The notes beneath the pieces are model-generated. The model ran no database searches. It saw only the letters and a program-made list of their open reading frames with translations, and was not told where the DNA came from. Shown piece after piece: positions 7,239 through 12,940 of a stretch of DNA of 13,736 nt. The stretch comes from Hyphomicrobiales bacterium. Lineage in GTDB: Bacteria > Pseudomonadota > Alphaproteobacteria > Rhizobiales > Aestuariivirgaceae. Where the stretch lies: the NCBI GenBank assembly GCA_027067085.1, contig JAMOMM010000160.1:1-13736 (forward strand). The letters run 5' to 3'. The stretch's first letter is position 1. The number at the start of each line of letters is the position of its first letter. The translations under genes were made by a program, and so were the position numbers.

Positions 7239-8003
7239 AACGACTTTAATGTCTACATCAACTTGTTCTGTGATAACAGAAACACCTTTACGACCATCCG
7301 GAAAGCGGTGCGGTAAGATAACCCGTTGATAAGGTACCCAGCTGACGGATTTGTCTGGTAAATTCATCGCGGCCAAAACGTGATCGTAATGGGGTTTGTC
7401 GCCACGCATCACTTGCGGGTATGCAGCGCTGACGACTTCATCATAACTATTGCCCGTTAAGCATGGGCTTGAAACAGGTGACATGCCATAAATTTTAGCG
7501 ATGCCAGATTGCGAGCCAACGCGTTGGACCAAAAACTGGTTCGTATCTTCATCATAAACGCAATCAACGCTCAACTCAGGAATAACAGTCATGTCGCTCA
7601 GAGAGTCTCTTAATACATGGGGAACTGCGGCTTTTTCTGGGTTAAATTCTTTAACAATGGTGTGCTGAGAAATATGTACATCGCTTTTTGCGATAAGTTG
7701 GCTCAGCCGAGTACGCGCATCTATTGCACCCGAAATCACTTCGCTTGACCAACCCGAAACAAAATAATTGAAAGTATAAGGCCCTGTGAAAAGATGAATG
7801 TATTCTTCTAAAAATAACAGCGATGACCAATTGGCAGAAAACAACACCCACTTAAATTCGACACCATTGGCATTTTCAGTAACTTTGACAATGCCACGCT
7901 GGGCAAGAAAAGCCATTTCAGAACGGCCCATACCGATCGTGTCTGGCAAGATGTGTGTCAACTCGCCGTTAATAATCCAACTTGTTCTAATATCAAAGGC
8001 CAT
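7236..8003 (-). CDS. uncharacterised protein with a PAS-like C-terminal domain
   Basis: A 255-aa soluble protein of unknown role. The C-terminal half resembles the PAS_5-type sensor module common in alphaproteobacteria. It has a strand FLVQRVGSQSGIAKIYG (157-173), a helix around YDEVVSAAYPQVMRG (187-201), then SVSWVPYQRVILPHRFPDGRKGVSVI (219-244), where YQRxxLPxxxxDG is the closing sheet. The N-terminal 140 residues contain FSANWSSLLFLEEYIHLFTG (55-74) and have no recognisable domain. No output domain is visible. ATG 8003 is chosen because AGG lies 3-4 bp upstream and the candidate promoter then leaves a leader of about 46 nt. A TTG at 8039 would add 12 residues without a ribosome site. Its stop TAG is formed by the palindromic element at 7182-7238. 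PAS assignment is by motif memory and moderate at best. Confidence 0.75.
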   Translation of the reverse strand: MAFDIRTSWIINGELTHILPDTIGMGRSEMAFLAQRGIVKVTENANGVEFKWVLFSANWSSLLFLEEYIHLFTGPYTFNYFVSGWSSEVISGAIDARTRLSQLIAKSDVHISQHTIVKEFNPEKAAVPHVLRDSLSDMTVIPELSVDCVYDEDTNQFLVQRVGSQSGIAKIYGMSPVSSPCLTGNSYDEVVSAAYPQVMRGDKPHYDHVLAAMNLPDKSVSWVPYQRVILPHRFPDGRKGVSVITEQVDVDIKVV

Positions 8004-8054
8004 GTGCCTATAAACCCGCCGCCAATTCGTAATGCCCAATCAAATCACACGAAA

Positions 8055-8077
8055 AATTATGCAATTATGTAATTATG
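8055..8077. repeat. three tandem 8-bp repeats (AATTATGN)
   Basis: AATTATG occurs at 8055-8061, 8063-8069 and 8071-8077 with an exact 8-bp period. Read on the minus strand this is CATAATT three times, so the array supplies three -10-like hexamers. Confidence 0.75.
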
Positions 8078-8084
8078 TCTACAA
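8056..8084 (-). promoter_or_regulatory. candidate sigma-70 promoter of the PAS-like gene
   Basis: On the minus strand, TTGTAG (8084-8079) and CATAAT (8061-8056) are separated by exactly 17 bp. The -10 matches TATAAT at 5 of 6 positions and the -35 matches TTGACA at 3 of 6. Transcription would begin near 8049. A 6+6 palindrome (8076-8091) covers the -35, as a repressor site would. Confidence 0.45.
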
Positions 8085-8118
8085 TTAGACAGTAATTGTT
8101 ACAACAATCCGTTAACGG
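8076..8118. promoter_or_regulatory. three consecutive perfect palindromes upstream of the PAS-like gene
   Basis: TGTCTA-CAAT-TAGACA (8076-8091), ATTGTT-AC-AACAAT (8095-8108) and CCGTTAACGG (8109-8118) follow each other almost without gaps. These are probable protein-binding sites. The regulators are unknown. Confidence 0.6.
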
Positions 8119-8135
8119 AGCATTGCATTGGCTCG

Positions 8136-8183
8136 ACACCACCAAACACTAAGTAATACTTTAGTATAACTTTCATGTGGTGT
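8136..8183. other. two-tier inverted repeat between parC and the PAS-like gene
   Basis: Outer arms ACACCAC (8136-8142) and GTGGTGT (8177-8183) enclose inner arms AAGTAATACT (8151-8160) and AGTATAACTT (8163-8172), which have one mismatch and a 2-nt loop. The structure is 37 bp beyond the parC stop. No T-run follows on the minus strand, so it is not a standard terminator. It could protect the parC mRNA 3' end or act as an operator. Confidence 0.55.
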
Positions 8184-8219
8184 GGTTATTATATTGCATA
8201 AAAATTGAAATATCCGACT

Positions 8220-10490
8220 TCAACTAAACTTATTGTTCCTTGGGAAACCTTTTGGCGGCATTCTGCCAGCTTGGGCGCGCAAACCGATCCATTCATCAAG
8301 ATCAGTAACCGTCCAGGTCCGTCCAGACGTGTCCTTCCATGACAAACCATCTGCCAACACAAACGGTTGTACATCACTTAAACCGCCATCTTTGTACTTT
8401 TGTAAACGTACGCCTTTCCCTCGCCCCATTTCAGGTAAATCAGCCAAAGCAAAAATAAGTAACTTACGATTCTCACCGATAACAGCAATATGATCGGCGC
8501 CATCAGGGATACGCACACAGCATTGCGCTTCAACTGGCAACTTAACATTTACGACCTGCTTGCCTTTACGGGTATTGGCAATGCAATCGGTTTCTTTAAC
8601 AATAAAACCGTTGCCCAAGCTAGAAGCGACCAGCAGTTTATGTTCTGCTTCGTGGACAAACAGTGCCACAATGCCGTCGGATGGATCCATGTCAGCCATT
8701 AAGCGCACAGGCTCACCATGTCCGCGCCCGCCTGGTAAATTGTTTGTATCTAAGGTGTAGAATTTACCCGATGATGAAAGCAACAAGACCTTATCAGTGG
8801 TTTGTGCATGAAAGACAAAACGACTTTTGTCGCCATCTTTAAACGTTAAGCTAGAGGTATCATCGATGTGGCCTTTAAGTGCTCGTATCCAGCCCTTTTC
8901 AGAACAAATCACGGTCACAGGTTCTTTTTCGATCATTGCAGTTTCAATATCAAAATCTATTTCTGGCGGGGTCGCAAACTGACTGCGGCGTGCGCCCAGT
9001 TTAGTGTCTTTGCCATACATTTTGCGTGTACTGCGAATTTCATCTGCAATGGTTGACCACTGCGCATCTTCACTTGCCAGAAGTGCTTGCAGTTCGCCCT
9101 GCTCTAATGAAAGCTCATCAAACTCTTTGCGAATTTCAAATTCTTCAAGCTTGCGCAAAAACCGCAACCGCATATTCAAAATGGCTTCGGCCTGAACATC
9201 GTTAAGCTCAAAACGGGCCATCATAACTTTTTTAGGCTCGTCTTCTTCACGAATGATGGCGATGACTTCATCGATATTCAAAAACGCAATCAGGTAGCCG
9301 CCTAAAAGCTCTAAGCGTTTTGCAATTTTATCAAGCCGAAAATTGGTGCGGCGAACCAACACCACCAAACGGTGATCGAGCCACTGGCGCAGAACTTCTC
9401 GCAATGACAGCACATTTGGAATGCGGCCAAATGACAGGACGTTCATATTCAACGACGAGCGCGATTCTAAATCTGTTAGTTTAAACAGCGATTCCATCAT
9501 CACTTCTGGATCAACCGTTTTGGTTCTCGGTTCTAAGACCAAGCGGATGTCTTCTGCGGATTCATCACGCACATCGCTCAATACGGGCAATTTTTTAGCC
9601 AACATCAACTCAGCAATGCGTTCAACCAATTTACCTTTTTGAACTTGATACGGAATTTCAGTTACAACAATTTGCCATAGGCCGCGTGGCAGTTCTTCTT
9701 TTTCCCAAACTGCACGGACGCGAAAACCACCCTTGCCTGTTTCATAGGCTTTACGGATAGAGGCTGCGTCTTCAACAATAACCCCGCCTGTCGGAAAGTC
9801 TGGGCCAGGCACAAACTGCATCAACTTATCGATGCCAGCATTGGGGAATTTAATCAAATGCAGCGCCGCATCGCATAACTCAGCTGCGTTGTGCGGTGGA
9901 ATGGATGTGGCCATGCCAACGGCAATACCCGCTGAACCGTTTGCCAACAAATTTGGGAAGGCACCGGGTAAAACAATCGGCTCTTCATCTTCACCATTAT
10001 ACGTTTCGCGGAAATCCACAGTGTCTTGGTCGATGCCATCAAGCAGCGCCATGGCAACATCGGTTAATCTGGCTTCAGTATACCGATACGCCGCAGCGTT
10101 ATCGCCATCAATATTGCCAAAGTTTCCTTGGCCCTCAACCAATGGATAACGCACCGCAAAATCTTGCGCCAAACGAACCATGGCATCATAAACGGCTTGA
10201 TCGCCATGTGGGTGATATTTACCGATTACATCGCCAACAACACGAGCGCACTTTTTAAATCCAGATTTGGGATCCAAGCGCAGCAATCTCATCGCGTGCA
10301 TTAAGCGACGGTGAACGGGTTTTAGCCCATCACGAACATCGGGTAAGGCGCGGTGCATAATTGTGGATAACGCATAGGCAAGGTATCGTTCTTCCAGCGC
10401 ATCACGCAGGTTTACGACTTCATAATCATCAGGTCCACTTGGGCCTGTTGGCAGGCCATCTGGGCCTTTGGGGGGAATCAGTTGGCTCAT
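8220..10490 (-). CDS. parC: DNA topoisomerase IV subunit A
   Basis: A 756-aa type IIA topoisomerase A subunit that, with ParE, decatenates daughter chromosomes. The breakage-reunion domain opens with LRDALEERYLAYALSTIMHRALPDVRDGLKPVHRR (28-62). The quinolone-pocket segment is GKYHPHGDQAVYD (90-102), and the catalytic tyrosine is Y137 in YRYTEARL. The C-terminal beta-pinwheel part (from about 500) is present. Assignment as ParC rather than GyrA rests on the shorter length, the N-terminal extension (PPKGPDGLPTGPSGP, 6-20) and motif resemblance to alphaproteobacterial ParC. No GyrA-box was recognised. The residue equivalent to quinolone-target Ser80/Ser83 is Gln98, while Asp102 is retained. The start codon overlaps the stop of the upstream glycosylase gene (ATGA 10487-10490), so translation is probably coupled. 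The protein ends normally at TGA 8222-8220. Confidence 0.95.
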   Translation of the reverse strand: MSQLIPPKGPDGLPTGPSGPDDYEVVNLRDALEERYLAYALSTIMHRALPDVRDGLKPVHRRLMHAMRLLRLDPKSGFKKCARVVGDVIGKYHPHGDQAVYDAMVRLAQDFAVRYPLVEGQGNFGNIDGDNAAAYRYTEARLTDVAMALLDGIDQDTVDFRETYNGEDEEPIVLPGAFPNLLANGSAGIAVGMATSIPPHNAAELCDAALHLIKFPNAGIDKLMQFVPGPDFPTGGVIVEDAASIRKAYETGKGGFRVRAVWEKEELPRGLWQIVVTEIPYQVQKGKLVERIAELMLAKKLPVLSDVRDESAEDIRLVLEPRTKTVDPEVMMESLFKLTDLESRSSLNMNVLSFGRIPNVLSLREVLRQWLDHRLVVLVRRTNFRLDKIAKRLELLGGYLIAFLNIDEVIAIIREEDEPKKVMMARFELNDVQAEAILNMRLRFLRKLEEFEIRKEFDELSLEQGELQALLASEDAQWSTIADEIRSTRKMYGKDTKLGARRSQFATPPEIDFDIETAMIEKEPVTVICSEKGWIRALKGHIDDTSSLTFKDGDKSRFVFHAQTTDKVLLLSSSGKFYTLDTNNLPGGRGHGEPVRLMADMDPSDGIVALFVHEAEHKLLVASSLGNGFIVKETDCIANTRKGKQVVNVKLPVEAQCCVRIPDGADHIAVIGENRKLLIFALADLPEMGRGKGVRLQKYKDGGLSDVQPFVLADGLSWKDTSGRTWTVTDLDEWIGLRAQAGRMPPKGFPRNNKFS

Positions 10491-11662
10491 GATCGCTTTA
10501 TATCACATTTCCAGACAATCGTATCACCCCCAATGAAGCGACAAAGCCGCTCTAATTCACCATCAAGTTTTCGCCATCGCGCCGCCGCCCATTTCACGTT
10601 ACCTTCTGACCAAAAATTAATTACGTACAACTCGCCCTTTTTTCGATCCGCTTTTAATTCGATGCGCCCAACAAAGCGGTTTCCCTCTAACAGCGGATAA
10701 ACATAATACCCCCATTTGCGTTTGGATTCTGGGACAAAAATCTCTATGCGATATTCAAAACCAAACAAGCGCTGGGTGCGAGTACGGTCACGAATAGCGG
10801 GATCAAATGGATTGAGGATTCGTAGCCGCGAGGTTGGAGGTCTTAACTCATTTAACCGTTGTTCTATATTAGCTGGCGCATAAACTTGGCTCCACGTTTT
10901 GTCATGGCCTTGAATTTGAATAGGTATAAGCTTATCAACCGCCCTTTGCGCCCACTGCTTAACCTCAAGAGCAGTTGTAGCGCCCCAAAATCGTTGAATT
11001 TCACCCAAAGAACCAAAACTGAGGCGGTCAAGCGCAGCCCCGCACAGCCAATCAATTTGGTCTTGATCTTTATGATTGATTGCCAGTAATTTTTGAGGAA
11101 ATACGTTTTCAGCCAGATCGTAAAACTTCTTAAAATTTTCGCGATGCGATGTCGCTAATTCCCCTGCATACCACATATAGTCTAGTGCTATTTTATGCGG
11201 TGGGCGCGACCACATTTTCTTTTTACCTTCAATTTTGGTTTCAAAAGCATGGGTCGATAGCGGTCCTTCTTTTGCGATACGTGCTTTTATCGCCTCCCTG
11301 CCCCTTGGCCCGATCATTTTCTTTGAATAATTCCAAGAACCAACCTCTTGCTTTTTTCTCGCAAACTGACGCTGCCACATTGGCAAAAACTTCATCGGGA
11401 TGAGTGAGGCATCATGGGTGTAATGTTCGAAAACGGCGCGGTCTTGTGCCCGCAATTTTCCCAACATCGGTTCACGGTAATTTTGATTCCGACTCCATAA
11501 AATATGATGTTGGGCACGGGTGACGTTTCGGATGGTATCAATCTGCACAAACCCAAGGTCGATTACAGTTTGCGCAAGGTCCAACTTACCCACGGGACTG
11601 ACCGCCAACCCTTGCGATTTCAACCACAGCGAGCGGACTGTTCTATTTTCAATTTTCAGCAC
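10487..11662 (-). CDS. YcaQ/AlkX-family (HTH_42) interstrand-crosslink DNA glycosylase-like protein
   Basis: A 391-aa winged-helix repair protein. E. coli YcaQ (EcAlkX) removes bulky alkylated bases and unhooks interstrand crosslinks, and the QxD motif is its catalytic signature. Here QID is at 40-42 in LGFVQIDTIRNVTRAQHHILWSR (36-58), followed by EHYTHDASLIP (79-89). The C-terminal part has the family pattern LNPFDPAIRDRTRTQRLFGFEYRIEIFVP in three conserved pieces, then KRKWGYYVYPLLEGNRFVGR. GTG 11662 is used, with AGGAAG about 3 bp before it as a strong ribosome site. The gene overlaps parC by 4 bp (ATGA) and begins 74 bp after the 65-aa gene. Glycosylase activity is inferred from the family. 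Confidence 0.9.
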   Translation of the reverse strand: MLKIENRTVRSLWLKSQGLAVSPVGKLDLAQTVIDLGFVQIDTIRNVTRAQHHILWSRNQNYREPMLGKLRAQDRAVFEHYTHDASLIPMKFLPMWQRQFARKKQEVGSWNYSKKMIGPRGREAIKARIAKEGPLSTHAFETKIEGKKKMWSRPPHKIALDYMWYAGELATSHRENFKKFYDLAENVFPQKLLAINHKDQDQIDWLCGAALDRLSFGSLGEIQRFWGATTALEVKQWAQRAVDKLIPIQIQGHDKTWSQVYAPANIEQRLNELRPPTSRLRILNPFDPAIRDRTRTQRLFGFEYRIEIFVPESKRKWGYYVYPLLEGNRFVGRIELKADRKKGELYVINFWSEGNVKWAAARWRKLDGELERLCRFIGGDTIVWKCDIKRS

Positions 11663-11736
11663 AATCTTCCTGCTTTCACAATTTCAAATGAATCGTTACA
11701 GCAGTTTAAAGTGAAAGTGGTGATTTAACAGAAAAA

Positions 11737-11934
11737 TCAATCTAATTTAAGGTTAGAACCTTGGGTTTTAAATTCGATCAATATCAAGGCTCTGCGCCAT
11801 TCTGCTGCGGCATCGGATGCGCCAAACTCTTCAAGCTCTTGAATACGCAGCTTTGTTTGTACGGCCGCATGGTCGCCAAACCGTTCAATCAAACGGTCTG
11901 CAAATAATTTATCGTCAGCAGAATTTTTCATCAT
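11737..11934 (-). CDS. small conserved-looking helical protein (65 aa)
   Basis: I do not recognise this protein. It is 65 residues, soluble, rich in Ala, Glu and Arg, with no Cys, no signal peptide and no membrane segment. It is predicted almost wholly helical, with an amphipathic segment DDKLFADRLIERFGDHAA (7-24) followed by TKLRIQELEEFGASDAAAEW (27-46) and RRALILIEF (47-55). Codon use resembles the neighbouring genes and the frame fills the gap between two real genes, which is why I keep it. No Shine-Dalgarno sequence precedes either ATG (11934 or 11931). It is the first gene of the minus-strand series and is divergent from the FNR-like regulator, whose FNR box stands 32 bp upstream of this start, so it may share that control. 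Confidence 0.6.
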   Translation of the reverse strand: MMKNSADDKLFADRLIERFGDHAAVQTKLRIQELEEFGASDAAAEWRRALILIEFKTQGSNLKLD

Positions 11935-12053
11935 TTGAAAACTATCTAAACAACGCGTAAATCAATTGATTCAGGTCAACTATTGCGAAGTTTCAATTGA
12001 TAAGGCGACTAGAATAGCGTAATTGTGCTTCAAGTTTATTTTTTGGAGTTCTT
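11935..12053. promoter_or_regulatory. divergent promoter region of the FNR-like regulator and the 65-aa gene
   Basis: A 119-bp divergent region holding the FNR box. For the regulator, TTGATA (11997-12002) with TAATTG (12020-12025) at a 17-bp spacing is one possible promoter, which would put the FNR box about 60 bp upstream of transcription start. TAGAAT (12010-12015) is an alternative -10. GGAG (12045-12048) is the ribosome site, 5 bp before ATG 12054. Confidence 0.45.
11966..11979. promoter_or_regulatory. FNR/FixK-type operator
   Basis: TTGATTCAGGTCAA matches the FNR consensus TTGATNNNNATCAA at 9 of 10 defined positions and the FixK form TTGA-N6-TCAA perfectly. It overlaps a 12-bp palindrome AATCAATTGATT (11960-11971). 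It lies 74 bp before the start of the FNR-like gene and 32 bp before the divergent 65-aa gene. This is a sequence match only. Confidence 0.7.
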
Positions 12054-12764
12054 ATGTCCTGTTCAGTACAAAGCGATAGTTGCGGTAACTGCCCCAACCG
12101 ACAGTACACAGAATGGCGAGATTTGACGCCGAAAAACTTAGCCAAACTCGAATCTGGTATGCGCCCAAACGACTATGCCCCTGGTGAAGTTCTTTATCAT
12201 CAGGGCGATGAAGTTGACGGGGTGTTTTGCATTAAAAGTGGATTGATCGGCGAACGCCATGTGGAAGCCGATGGTCACTCAATGTTAGTGCGACTGCATC
12301 AACCTGGCAGCACTGTTGGTTACCAAGAGTTTTTGACAAAGGGTAGATACCGTAATACCGCTGAAGTTTTGCAACAATCTCATGCGTGCTTTATTGACCG
12401 CGCGACCATTGCAGAGTTGCTCGTAAATGACCCAAGTGTTGGCCAACGGTTTTTACAGCGCAGTCTAAAAGACACCGAAGATATGGAAAAAAATTATGTG
12501 TCTTCGAAAACGATGGATTTGCGCCGACGATTACTGCATCTTATTTTAGTGTTATATCAACGCTTTGGCCGTGAAGAACTTGATGGATCAGGGTTCTTAA
12601 AAGTCCCTATTGCTAAGAAAGACTTAGCAGAATTAGCTGGCACTGTACCTGAAACCTTATCTCGTACGATCAAAAAGTTACGTACTGAAAACTTGGTGAT
12701 TTTTTCAGGTAATGATGTGGTTATTCCCGACCTTGATGCGGTTCTTGACGAAATTTACGACTGA
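12054..12764 (+). CDS. Crp/Fnr-family transcriptional regulator, FNR-like
   Basis: A 236-aa regulator with a cyclic-nucleotide-type beta-roll (about 38-120), a long dimerisation helix (about 128-160) and a C-terminal winged helix (about 185-228). The recognition helix GTVPETLSRTIKKL (196-209) carries the E-xx-SR triad (E200, S203, R204) that reads TTGAT half-sites in E. coli FNR. Three cysteines lie at the N-terminus (3, 10, 13), and C112 in SHACFIDR aligns with FNR Cys122 in the segment MVCEIPF. Four cluster ligands are therefore available, suggesting an oxygen-sensing [4Fe-4S] protein. The N-terminal spacing (C-x6-C-x2-C) differs from FNR (C-x2-C-x5-C), so cluster binding is an inference. 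The cAMP-binding RxS motif of CRP is not seen. An FNR box in its own promoter suggests autoregulation. Confidence 0.92.
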   Translation: MSCSVQSDSCGNCPNRQYTEWRDLTPKNLAKLESGMRPNDYAPGEVLYHQGDEVDGVFCIKSGLIGERHVEADGHSMLVRLHQPGSTVGYQEFLTKGRYRNTAEVLQQSHACFIDRATIAELLVNDPSVGQRFLQRSLKDTEDMEKNYVSSKTMDLRRRLLHLILVLYQRFGREELDGSGFLKVPIAKKDLAELAGTVPETLSRTIKKLRTENLVIFSGNDVVIPDLDAVLDEIYD

Positions 12765-12835
12765 TCGTTGAAAACCAGCTACTTTACAAATTACAGCATT
12801 TTGTACTGCTCGCCAAAGTCAAAAGACTATCAGGC
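12765..12835. other. remaining intergenic sequence after the FNR-like gene
   Basis: These 71 bp hold one weak hairpin, TACAAA (12785-12790) with TTTGTA (12800-12805), and no T-run. No strong terminator is visible, so the adjacent element hairpins may provide 3'-end structure for the regulator mRNA. Confidence 0.35.
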
Positions 12836-12940
12836 TAGAGCGTTTCATGTTTTGTTTGAATCACAAACACTGCATGAAACGCAAGATTATCAACACCTTA
12901 AACTGGGCGGTCTGGTTCAATTTAAACCAGACCGACTCTA
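12836..12940. repeat. long copy (105 bp) of the TA-bounded palindromic element, MITE/RIME-like
   Basis: The element runs TA-GAGCGTTTCATG ... CCGACTC-TA. It has two palindromes. The first is a 43-nt hairpin (12840-12882) with arms GCGTTTCATG and CATGAAACGC around a 4/4 internal loop and an inner GTTTG-AATCA-CAAAC. The second is CGGTCTGGTT (12908-12917) with AACCAGACCG (12925-12934) and a 7-nt loop. It fills most of the gap between the convergent FNR-like and RNase J genes. The RNase J stop codon (TAG on minus, 12940-12938) is the element's right end. Size and the two-palindrome design recall RIME1 of rhizobia (about 108 bp), though I cannot compare sequences here. Confidence 0.75.

Noticed and set aside
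8055..8077. Possible CRISPR or iteron array
   Set aside because: Only three 8-bp units without spacers and no replication or cas gene nearby; better read as a promoter-associated repeat.
8201..8224. A further FNR-type site (TTGAA...TTCAA) near the parC stop
   Set aside because: The half-sites are separated by 9 bp rather than the 4-6 required, and it overlaps the end of parC.
9896..10258. A 120-codon plus-strand frame inside parC
   Set aside because: It is antisense to conserved ParC motifs and its His/Gln/Arg-rich composition is typical of a shadow frame.
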